Below are positions 1-6,588 of a DNA stretch of 12,259 nt, in pieces. This stretch comes from JADJLQ01 sp034439915. Its GTDB lineage: Bacteria > Bacteroidota > Bacteroidia > Chitinophagales > Saprospiraceae. Location: assembly GCA_034439915.1 (NCBI GenBank), contig JAWXBI010000109.1, positions 1 through 12,259 on the forward strand, written 5' to 3'. The position numbers and the translations under genes are program-made. The notes below the pieces were generated by a model. The model did not search any database. It saw only the letters and a program-made list of their open reading frames with translations, and was not told where the DNA came from. Position 1 is the stretch's first letter. Each line of letters begins with the position of its first letter.

Positions 1-132
1 ATCAAATATTTATGCATAAAACCAAAAAGTAAAATAGGAGGTCTTAAAGTTAGAAATAATTAATTTTTGATCCTTGTGGTTTTCAAAAAAACGCATTGAA
101 AAAAAATATATACAATTTTTCTTAAATTAATA

Positions 133-160
133 TTTCCTTAATATGGGTGTCGTACTTTTG
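133..160 (+). promoter_or_regulatory. Bacteroidota-type promoter of the TonB-dependent receptor gene
   Basis: The octamer TACTTTTG at 153-160 matches the Bacteroidota -7 consensus TAnnTTTG exactly. Seventeen bases upstream, at 133-135, is TTT in place of the usual -33 TTG, so the -33 element is imperfect. The transcription start would fall near 164-168, giving a leader of about 20-25 nt before the ATG at 189. The region upstream (1-130) is very AT-rich and I see no gene in it. The element also decides the start codon of the receptor: an in-frame GTG at 147 lies upstream of the -7 element and so cannot be on this transcript. The motif is seen directly; its activity is inferred. Confidence 0.6.
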
Positions 161-188
161 CGGCGAAATCAATTTAAACCTGAGAAAT

Positions 189-3100
189 ATGAACGACTTT
201 CACATTTACCCAAAAAAGGTATTGGCTACACTTTTGTTTACCTGCCTGGCGGCAATTGTTATGGGCCAGGGCGTGACTTCTGCTACCATTGCCGGCTTAA
301 TTACCGAGACTACCGGCGAACCTTTAATAGGTGCAACCGTTTTGGCTCTCCATGAACCTTCCGGATCACAATACGGCACCTCCACCCGGGAGGATGGCCG
401 ATTTACAATACCCAATGTAAGGATTGGTGGTCCCTATACCATTACGGTGAGCTATGTTGGTTACAGAGACTATGAAGAAAAAGAAATCAACCTTTCCATC
501 GGGCAGGTATTGCAGTTTAATGTAAAAATGCAGGATGAATCTGCCGTGTTGGATGAGATCATTGTAACGAGTGATAAAGGCACCGTGTTGAGTTCTGAGC
601 GAACCGGCGCCGGATCGACCATTCGCAAAGCCATGATAGAGGCCATGCCCACCATAAGCCGCAGTTTAAATGATTTTTTAAGATTTGTACCCCAATCCCG
701 ATCTTCTTCGGTTGCTTCAACAGCAGGTGCGGGTGTGTCCTTTGCCGGGCAAGACTCCAGATTCAACAACCTAACCATTGACGGTTCCATTTTTAACAAC
801 AGTTTTGGATTAGCCAGTGCCCCGGGCGGTCAAACCAATTCAAGCCCGATATCATTGGATGCGATCGAAGAAATTCAGGTCAGTCTCGCCCCTTATGATG
901 TGCGTCAGGGTGGATTTACGGGTGCAGGTGTCAATGCAGTTACCCGATCCGGCACCAACAAAGTGCAGGGTTCAGTATTTTATAGTGGAAGAAATGAAAG
1001 CCTTACCGGTAAGAAAGCTGCCGGTACCAATATCGTCAGAAATGATTTTAGCGTCAGCCAGTTGGGTGGACGTTTAGGGGGCCCCATCATCAAAAACAAA
1101 TTATTTTATTTTATTAATTACGAACAGGAAATCCGTACAGACCCTGCAACTACATTCATCGCTAATCGTGGTACAAGTGGAAACAACGTAACCCGAGTAC
1201 TGGCCAGTGACCTGGATGCATTATCTACTTTTTTGAAAACTAAATTTGACTATAATACCGGAGCTTATGAAAACTTTGCCCTCGGTACAGAAAGTAGAAA
1301 AGGAATGGCTAAAATTGACTACAACATCAATAAAAGCCACCGGATGAGCGTGCGATTTAATTATCTTAAATCCTTCCGGGATGTAACCTCCAGCAACAGT
1401 GGTGTGGTAAGCGGTAGCCGCAGTGGCAACCTGTTTGCGCTCAATTTCCAAAATTCAAATTATGTGATCAATAATGACCTCTATTCAGGGATTGTTGAAA
1501 TCAACAGTATTGTGGGTACCAAATTTTCCAACAATTTGCAATTTGGTTATACGGCTAACAGAGATTACCGAAGTTCCAGGGGAGGAATTTTTCCATTGGT
1601 AGATATTCTTAAAGACGGAACAACCTATACCACATTTGGTTTTGAACCATTTACACCGAATAACGTGTTGAATACCGATACCTGGCAGTTTAAAGATGAC
1701 CTCACCTGGTACAAGGGGCAACATACCTTAACCGCCGGGATCAATTTTGAATCGTTTAAATTTAGCAATGGTTTCACGCCTACTTATTATGGACAATATG
1801 TCTTTAATTCACTGGATGATTTTTATAAATCAGCCAACGGCGATGCCAATATCACTGCCCGCAGATACGTATTGACCTATTCAGCACTTCCCAACAAAGC
1901 CATACCATTGGCAATTACCAAAGCCTATCAGCCAGGTGTCTACATTCAGGATGAAGTCAATGCTTTCGGGGATAAAGTTAAATTTACCTTCGGGATCCGG
2001 GCAGATATGCCTTTTTTCGGTAATACCGCTTTAAATAATCCGGAAGTCCAAACCTTTACATTTAAAGATGCAGCCAATCAACCATTAAAACTAAATACGT
2101 CAAAACTCCCTGATCCTAAAGTCTTGTTTTCACCCCGGTTTGGATTTAACTGGGATGTAAAAGGCGACAGGACCCTGCAAATAAGAGGTGGTACCGGTAT
2201 CTTTTCCGGAAGGCCGGCTTTCGTTTGGATTTCAAATCAAGTGAGTAACAATGGTATCCTTACGGGTTCTTTCACGTTTAATGATACCAAAGCATATCCT
2301 TTTTCACCTGATGTCACCAAATATATTCCCGAAAATGCCACTACTCCATCTTCCTATGGTTTAGCGGTGACCGATCCTGAATTCAAATTTCCGCAACTGC
2401 TCAGGACAAATATCGGGGTTGATATGAAATTGCCCTTTGGCATGGTAGGTACCCTGGAAGGTATTTTTAGTAAAAACCTTAACCAGGTATATTATATTAA
2501 TGCCAACCTGGAGGCAGCCACTTCAACTTATAGTGGTCCTGATAACAGACCGATCTTTCCAGGAATTGGATTGTCAGGATCATCCCTCAACAACGCATTG
2601 AGAATTGTGGATAAAATCACAGATGCTATATTATTAACCAATACGAATAAAGGATATACGTATTCGTTAACCGCTCAGGTACAAAAACAATTCAGCAAAA
2701 ATTTCTTCTTTACTGCAGCCTATAATTTTGGTGAGGCTAAAGATTTGATGACTGCCGGATCTATTGCATTTTCATCCTGGAGGGACAACCCCAGCAGATA
2801 TGGTAACAATTTGCAGGAATTGGCTTACTCTGATAATGATCAACGCCATCGTATCATTGCAGGGTTGTATTATAAACTCAATTATGGCTGGGGCGGTACT
2901 GCATTTAATCTAGGCTTTCAATCTGGAAATCAGGGAAGAGCTACTTATGTAGTTAATGGTGATATCAATGGTGATGCTCAATTTTCAAATGACCTGATGT
3001 ATATTCCAAACAGCCTCTCCGATATTGACTTTGAACAATATACTGTCGGAAGTGGAGCCAGTGCCAGAACAATCACCATAGACGCACAAAAAGCGGCATT

Positions 3101-3488
3101 TGAGAAATTTTTACAAAGCGGTTCCTACTTAAGTGAAAACCGTGGTGCTTACGCAGAACGAAATGGATTCCTGCTACCCTGGTTAACCACATTTGATGTG
3201 AGTTTAACCCAGGACTTTAATGTGACGGTCGCCGGCAAAAAGAATACTTTGCAGTTCAGGGCTGATCTGGTGAATGCGGGCAATATGATCAATGACCAAT
3301 GGGGTGTGGCCACGATCACAACGACTAACAATCCTCTGCAATTCAGAAGCAGAAATACCACAACGAACAGGCCATTGTACCGTTTTACGGAAATCAGCAA
3401 TGCATTGCCTGAAAATGCAACTCGATCCGGTAGCCGTCTCTCAGATGTATGGCAGGTTCAACTTGGAGTACGATATATTTTCAATTAA
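189..3488 (+). CDS. Oar-like TonB-dependent outer-membrane receptor with carboxypeptidase-regulatory-like domain
   Basis: This 1099-residue protein is predicted to be an outer-membrane beta-barrel transporter energised by TonB/ExbBD; the substrate is unknown. Residues 9-26 form a signal peptide (KK followed by a hydrophobic stretch ending near MGQG). Residues 32-115 are a carboxypeptidase-regulatory-like (Ig-like) domain with the typical G-x-P-L-I-G-A-T and S-Y-V-G-Y motifs. LDEIIVTS at 121-128 resembles a TonB box. A plug domain follows at roughly 145-255, containing an EEIQV segment (227-231) and NAVTRSGTN (249-257). The rest is alternating beta-strand sequence, and the C-terminus (QLGVRYIFN) looks like a closing barrel strand. 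The ATG at 189 is preferred over an in-frame GTG at 147 because the promoter -7 element lies between them and the signal peptide starts just after 189. The size and plug pattern suit Oar-like receptors rather than SusC, and no SusD partner follows. A terminator lies directly downstream, so it is probably monocistronic. Confidence 0.9.
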   Translation: MNDFHIYPKKVLATLLFTCLAAIVMGQGVTSATIAGLITETTGEPLIGATVLALHEPSGSQYGTSTREDGRFTIPNVRIGGPYTITVSYVGYRDYEEKEINLSIGQVLQFNVKMQDESAVLDEIIVTSDKGTVLSSERTGAGSTIRKAMIEAMPTISRSLNDFLRFVPQSRSSSVASTAGAGVSFAGQDSRFNNLTIDGSIFNNSFGLASAPGGQTNSSPISLDAIEEIQVSLAPYDVRQGGFTGAGVNAVTRSGTNKVQGSVFYSGRNESLTGKKAAGTNIVRNDFSVSQLGGRLGGPIIKNKLFYFINYEQEIRTDPATTFIANRGTSGNNVTRVLASDLDALSTFLKTKFDYNTGAYENFALGTESRKGMAKIDYNINKSHRMSVRFNYLKSFRDVTSSNSGVVSGSRSGNLFALNFQNSNYVINNDLYSGIVEINSIVGTKFSNNLQFGYTANRDYRSSRGGIFPLVDILKDGTTYTTFGFEPFTPNNVLNTDTWQFKDDLTWYKGQHTLTAGINFESFKFSNGFTPTYYGQYVFNSLDDFYKSANGDANITARRYVLTYSALPNKAIPLAITKAYQPGVYIQDEVNAFGDKVKFTFGIRADMPFFGNTALNNPEVQTFTFKDAANQPLKLNTSKLPDPKVLFSPRFGFNWDVKGDRTLQIRGGTGIFSGRPAFVWISNQVSNNGILTGSFTFNDTKAYPFSPDVTKYIPENATTPSSYGLAVTDPEFKFPQLLRTNIGVDMKLPFGMVGTLEGIFSKNLNQVYYINANLEAATSTYSGPDNRPIFPGIGLSGSSLNNALRIVDKITDAILLTNTNKGYTYSLTAQVQKQFSKNFFFTAAYNFGEAKDLMTAGSIAFSSWRDNPSRYGNNLQELAYSDNDQRHRIIAGLYYKLNYGWGGTAFNLGFQSGNQGRATYVVNGDINGDAQFSNDLMYIPNSLSDIDFEQYTVGSGASARTITIDAQKAAFEKFLQSGSYLSENRGAYAERNGFLLPWLTTFDVSLTQDFNVTVAGKKNTLQFRADLVNAGNMINDQWGVATITTTNNPLQFRSRNTTTNRPLYRFTEISNALPENATRSGSRLSDVWQVQLGVRYIFN

Positions 3489-3520
3489 TATTTATTGAAC
3501 CTAGTATCAATAAATTATCG

Positions 3521-3551
3521 AAAGGTCGTGTCGGGGGGCACGGCCTTTTTT
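3521..3551 (+). terminator. Intrinsic terminator after the TonB-dependent receptor
   Basis: Bases 3521-3530 (AAAGGTCGTG) pair with 3539-3548 (CACGGCCTTT), giving a ten-base-pair stem with one G-T wobble. The eight-base loop is G-rich, and the T-run spans 3546-3551. It lies 33 nt after the receptor stop codon and before the HD gene, so it should separate the two transcription units. Confidence 0.85.
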
Positions 3552-3588
3552 ATTGGAACCACTTTGTATTATTACCTAATTTTAGGGA

Positions 3589-4221
3589 ATGATCAGACCA
3601 CTTAACAGGCAAACTTTTGGAGACCCCGCTCACAGCGGTAAGTTCCTGAGCATAGACCAAGCCAGGGAATTGTTAGCCCAATGGGTGCCTAATATCAAAT
3701 TGCGCAACCACATGTACCAGGTCGGTTACTTGTTGAAATGTTGGGCAAAAGAAGTGGAAGGGCTTCATGAAGAAATGCAGTGGAAATGGCAATTGGCAGG
3801 CTGGTTACACGATGCCGATTGGGAGCTTTGGCCAGATCAACATTGTCAGGTCATCATTGAAGAATTAGAAAAAAGAGAAATTGACCCGGAAATAATACAC
3901 GCGATCGCTTCCCATGGGCCTCAGCATTTTGGGGTAGAACCTGTCAATAAGCTGGATCACCTCTTGTATGCATTTGATGAACTATCGGGCTTCATACACG
4001 CTTATTCACTCATGCGTCCCAATGGTTATCAGGGTATGGATGTAAAAGGAGTGGTCAAAAGACTTAAAGATAAAACTTTCGCTGCCCAGGTCTCCAGAGC
4101 GGATATCCAGGATGGAGCAAAACGGCTGGGTCTTTCCCAGGAGGAGTTGATTGGATTTATCATAACCCATCAGGTCAATACACCTGAAGTAAATATAACT
4201 GCTCAACATGCATCCGAATAA
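3589..4221 (+). CDS. HD-domain phosphohydrolase-like protein
   Basis: A 210-residue soluble protein with no signal peptide. The metal-binding signature of the HD superfamily is visible: His41 (in RNHMYQV), the His74-Asp75 doublet (in WLHDADWE), further histidines at 85 and 109 (in AIASHG), and Asp130 (in YAFDEL). HD proteins of this kind usually hydrolyse phosphoester bonds in nucleotides or related small molecules using one or two divalent metals. The substrate here cannot be told from sequence, and no partner domain such as RelA, GAF or a response-regulator receiver is present. The ATG at 3589 follows the upstream terminator by 37 nt. The last 14 nt overlap the start of the next gene, which suggests translational coupling and a shared transcript. 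HD-domain membership is confident; activity is inferred. Confidence 0.82.
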   Translation: MIRPLNRQTFGDPAHSGKFLSIDQARELLAQWVPNIKLRNHMYQVGYLLKCWAKEVEGLHEEMQWKWQLAGWLHDADWELWPDQHCQVIIEELEKREIDPEIIHAIASHGPQHFGVEPVNKLDHLLYAFDELSGFIHAYSLMRPNGYQGMDVKGVVKRLKDKTFAAQVSRADIQDGAKRLGLSQEELIGFIITHQVNTPEVNITAQHASE

Positions 4222-4831
4222 CCAAGTCCCCGATGAACGGATAGTACCGTTAAAGATCGAACCCAGCTCGACTACCCTGGTTATTTGTCTTTTGATTTTG
4301 CTGACCCAGGGATGTCAGCCCAATAAACCAGCTGGAATGTCGTATGAAACCATTGATCTTAAAAGCACTGAACAAAAGCTGGTCACCAAGCTGGATTCCC
4401 TGGGCAATAAATTAGTCGAAGGAACCCTCTGGCAAAACAAAAGGAACGGCAGCTGGGTGACGTATTACCCGGGAGGTCAGATGCAAACAATCACCAATTA
4501 TATCGAAGGAAAAAAAAATGGAATTTACATCAAAATGGGGACCGATAATCGGATTGAAGAATTTGGTGCTTATGAAGATGACTTACTTGAAGGACCTTTT
4601 ACCCGGTACCTGTATGGTTTTAAAGACGAAACGTTAGAATTCCATAAGGGTAAAAAAAACGGATGGGCAAAAAAATATTATATGGGTGGGGGAATCCAGC
4701 GGGAAATGCAATACAAGGATGACGTGGAAAATGGACTCTATCGTTTTTATGGAGAAGATGGTTTAAAAATGATTGAAGAAACTTTTAAAGATGGCAAAAA
4801 AACCGGAGGAGGAATTGTATTGGAGCAATAA
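4208..4831 (+). CDS. Predicted lipoprotein with YwqK/MORN-type repeats
   Basis: A 207-residue protein. A hydrophobic stretch at 23-33 ends in LLTQGC, a plausible lipobox with Cys36 as the lipidated residue. The charged segment before it (1-22) is longer than usual, so the true start may be further inside, although no better ATG is present. From about residue 71 to the end there are five to six imperfect units of about 24 residues with the pattern G-K-x-N-G-x-(6-8)-Y-x-x-G, for example around 99-122, 146-169 and 170-193. This is the MORN-variant repeat found in proteins labelled YwqK-family 'antitoxin' in many Bacteroidota; that label is historical and does not establish a toxin partner. The protein is probably anchored to the envelope and may act as a beta-hairpin scaffold. 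It overlaps the HD gene by 14 nt, and the next gene starts 3 nt after its stop. Confidence 0.75.
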   Translation: MHPNNQVPDERIVPLKIEPSSTTLVICLLILLTQGCQPNKPAGMSYETIDLKSTEQKLVTKLDSLGNKLVEGTLWQNKRNGSWVTYYPGGQMQTITNYIEGKKNGIYIKMGTDNRIEEFGAYEDDLLEGPFTRYLYGFKDETLEFHKGKKNGWAKKYYMGGGIQREMQYKDDVENGLYRFYGEDGLKMIEETFKDGKKTGGGIVLEQ

Positions 4832-4834
4832 AAT

Positions 4835-5275
4835 ATGGAGCTCAATCTGTTAGTTCACCTGAATTCACTAAAATTTTCCAACCAGGGCATATTAAAACAG
4901 GTTTGGGATCCCTGCCGCAAAAAATGGGTAGCCTTCAGTCCGGAAGAGATGGTAAGGCAACTTTTTGTCACTTATCTGATTCAGGATCGCGGTTATAGTG
5001 TAAACCGGATTGCCACTGAGAAAGAAATACAAGTGGAAAAGACCAGAAAACGATTTGATCTGGTCCTCTATACTTCTGGCCTGAAACCATATATTCTGGT
5101 GGAATGTAAAGCCCCGGAAATAAAATTAAACGAACCAGTGATTGCCCAGGTGGTGCGGTATAACCGGATGCTCGCCGTGGAATATCTGATCGTAATCAAT
5201 GGACATGAATGCAGGATTTTTAGCAGCACTCCCTCTACCTGGTTAGAACAAACTGACTTTCCTCCCCTGGTTTAA
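4835..5275 (+). CDS. Stand-alone PD-(D/E)XK protein resembling the HsdR N-terminal domain
   Basis: A 146-residue soluble protein resembling the nuclease domain at the N-terminus of type I restriction HsdR subunits (HSDR_N-like), but without any helicase part. Visible motif residues are Glu62, Asp75 (in KRFDLVLY), Glu90-x-Lys92 (in LVECKAP), and a Q-x3-Y motif at Gln105-Tyr109 (in AQVVRYN), which is typical of RecB-type PD-(D/E)XK nucleases. All expected catalytic positions appear intact. Small proteins of this type are common in Bacteroidota genomes without neighbouring hsdS or hsdM genes, and none is seen here, so this is unlikely to be a broken restriction system. Its role is unknown; a housekeeping DNA-processing role is as likely as defence. 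Its start is 3 nt after the lipoprotein stop, so it is probably the last gene of a three-gene unit. Confidence 0.8.
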   Translation: MELNLLVHLNSLKFSNQGILKQVWDPCRKKWVAFSPEEMVRQLFVTYLIQDRGYSVNRIATEKEIQVEKTRKRFDLVLYTSGLKPYILVECKAPEIKLNEPVIAQVVRYNRMLAVEYLIVINGHECRIFSSTPSTWLEQTDFPPLV

Positions 5276-5278
5276 CCC

Positions 5279-5302
5279 AATTTTTGTAGTGGCAAAAATT
5301 TT
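5279..5302 (+). terminator. Possible weak terminator hairpin after the nuclease gene
   Basis: Bases 5279-5286 (AATTTTTG) and 5293-5300 (CAAAAATT) form a perfect eight-base inverted repeat with a six-base loop, and four T residues occupy 5299-5302. It starts 4 nt after the nuclease stop codon. The stem is almost entirely A-T, so termination strength is doubtful. Confidence 0.3.
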
Positions 5303-5331
5303 AAGGAGCAGATTCTCAGTATCCCAATAAT

Positions 5332-5366
5332 AAGGTCGCAGTAGCCTGAAAGGCGCAACTGCTCCC
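5332..5366. repeat. Intergenic hairpin repeat, copy 1
   Basis: This copy contains the 14-nt core GTCGCAGTAGCCTG at 5335-5348, which recurs exactly at 5407-5420. Bases 5338-5342 (GCAGT) pair with 5358-5362 (ACTGC). Inside that, GCC at 5344-5346 pairs with GGC at 5352-5354 around a TGAAA loop. Aligned with copy 2, it carries seven extra bases (5349-5355) between the core and a shared CAACT. The interval between the nuclease gene and the dehydrogenase gene (5276-5569, 294 nt) otherwise holds no convincing gene. Confidence 0.6.
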
Positions 5367-5400
5367 AAACGATAGGTTTAAATAATATGGAAAAATTAAT

Positions 5401-5430
5401 AGGAAAGTCGCAGTAGCCTGCAACTTTCCT
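5401..5430. repeat. Intergenic hairpin repeat, copy 2
   Basis: A near-perfect palindrome. Bases 5401-5408 (AGGAAAGT) pair with 5423-5430 (ACTTTCCT). After one C-A mismatch (5409/5422), 5410-5413 (GCAG) pair with 5418-5421 (CTGC) around a four-base TAGC loop. It shares the 14-nt core GTCGCAGTAGCCTG with copy 1, 72 nt upstream. It lacks a T-run, so it does not look like a terminator. The appearance is that of a REP-like intergenic element, but dispersal elsewhere in the genome cannot be seen from this window. Confidence 0.65.
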
Positions 5431-5569
5431 GTTTCCTACACTTAAATTTTGATACACCATCACAAGAGGAATAATATAAAATGTCATCTTTTTCCACTGC
5501 TCCAAACACCGGTTAATCGGGGTCCCAGGGCGGAGAAAAATTAATTTTTAACTGAGTACCTTTACTCCT

Positions 5570-6517
5570 ATGCGTCCAACGAAGATATTGATAACCGGGG
5601 CAAATGGTCAGATCGGTACAGCCCTGGCTGCCGCCTTGAGAGAAAAATATGGTAAAGAAAAAGTCCTCTGTACCGACATCAGGAAGCCCAAAGAAGAACA
5701 TGGACCCTTTGAGATGCTTGATATTCTCAACGTACAGCGGATGAGTGAATTTATTGAGGACCACCACATTACCCAGGTTTACCACCTCGCGGCTATATTG
5801 AGCGCCAATGGAGAATGGAACCCAAAAAAAACATGGAACGTCAACCTGAACGGACAATTGAGTATCCTTGAACTGGCCCATCAATATCAGATGGATAAGA
5901 TTTTTTTCCCTAGTACGATTGCTGTATTTGGTTCTACCACACCAAAAGTAAATACTCCACAACATGCCGCTGCAGAGCCATCCACCGTTTATGGAATGAG
6001 CAAATTGGCCGGCGAATTGTGGTCCCAGTATTATCACTCCAGATATGAGGTAGATGTGCGCAGCTTGCGATATCCCGGGATCATTGGATGGCAGAGCGCA
6101 CCTGGAGGCGGAACGACTGACTATGCGGTAGAAATATTTCATGCTGCAATTAAAAATGAAACCTACGTATCGTATCTGAATGAAAATACCATGTTGCCCA
6201 TGCTGTACATGGATGATGCCATACGGGCTACGATCGAACTGATGGAAGCGCCTGCAGAAAACCTGAGCATCCGGACCAGTTACAATTTAGCTGGCATGAG
6301 TTTGTCACCCGGCAGTCTGTATCGTGAGATAAAAAAGTTTTTCCCGGATTTTAAAATAAAATATGAAGCAGATTTCCGCCAACAGATTGCAGATACCTGG
6401 ACAGAAAGTATTGATGACTCCAGTGCCAGAAAAGACTGGGGCTGGGCTCCTGACTATGATTTGACCAAAATGACAGCGGATATGATCCATCATTTAAGTA
6501 CTTTAATCAAAAAATGA
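5570..6517 (+). CDS. L-threonine 3-dehydrogenase, SDR (epimerase-like) type
   Basis: A 315-residue cytosolic NAD-dependent enzyme predicted to oxidise L-threonine to L-2-amino-3-ketobutyrate. It has an extended-SDR Rossmann fold: the G-x-x-G-x-x-G motif at 10-16 (GANGQIG), Asp36 placed to bind the adenosine ribose of NAD, a catalytic Ser115 (in FPSTIAVFG), and Tyr141-x3-Lys145 (in VYGMSK). The segments RYPGIIGW (167-174), PGGGTTDYAVEIF (178-190) and SIDDSSARKDWGW (280-292) are characteristic of the SDR-type threonine dehydrogenases, which are unrelated to the zinc-dependent Tdh of E. coli. The assignment is strengthened by kbl, the next pathway enzyme, two genes downstream. The general alternative is an NDP-sugar epimerase, but the threonine-dehydrogenase signatures argue against it. 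The ATG at 5570 gives a start close to the Rossmann glycine motif, as expected. No gene symbol is given because tdh usually denotes the unrelated enzyme. Confidence 0.9.
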   Translation: MRPTKILITGANGQIGTALAAALREKYGKEKVLCTDIRKPKEEHGPFEMLDILNVQRMSEFIEDHHITQVYHLAAILSANGEWNPKKTWNVNLNGQLSILELAHQYQMDKIFFPSTIAVFGSTTPKVNTPQHAAAEPSTVYGMSKLAGELWSQYYHSRYEVDVRSLRYPGIIGWQSAPGGGTTDYAVEIFHAAIKNETYVSYLNENTMLPMLYMDDAIRATIELMEAPAENLSIRTSYNLAGMSLSPGSLYREIKKFFPDFKIKYEADFRQQIADTWTESIDDSSARKDWGWAPDYDLTKMTADMIHHLSTLIKK

Positions 6518-6588
6518 ATTACCGGTTACAAATAAGAAATAATTGTTTTAATCACTGATTTTTATATTCAACTTCCTAAATACACTTT

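Noticed and set aside
3553..3584. Possible promoter before the HD gene (TTG at 3553-3555, TAATTTTA at 3577-3584), and a similar TACCTTTA at 5557-5564 before the dehydrogenase
   Set aside because: Each -7 candidate has one mismatch, the second lacks a -33 TTG, and both would leave almost no leader before the start codon. The support is too weak to list as features.
4208..5275. Toxin-antitoxin pair made of the YwqK-type protein and the HsdR-N-like nuclease
   Set aside because: The 'antitoxin' label for YwqK repeats is weakly founded, the protein here looks like an exported lipoprotein, and the nuclease-like protein is cytosolic, so direct neutralisation is implausible.
4835..5275. Remnant of a type I restriction-modification system
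   Set aside because: The small protein is complete with all catalytic motif residues, and there is no trace of helicase, hsdM or hsdS sequence nearby.
5272..5505. A 77-codon open frame on the minus strand covering the intergenic hairpin repeats
   Set aside because: Its repeated GYCD residues come from translating the two copies of the 14-nt repeat. It overlaps the end of the nuclease gene and resembles no protein.
5536..5549. The perfect palindrome AAAAATTAATTTTT upstream of the threonine dehydrogenase gene, considered as an operator
   Set aside because: It is purely A and T in an AT-rich leader, so chance is a good explanation, and there is no second copy or known regulator site to support it.
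5513..6142. A 209-codon open frame on the minus strand
   Set aside because: It lies antisense to the threonine dehydrogenase gene over most of its length, has no recognisable domain, and its composition looks like a reverse-frame shadow of a real gene.
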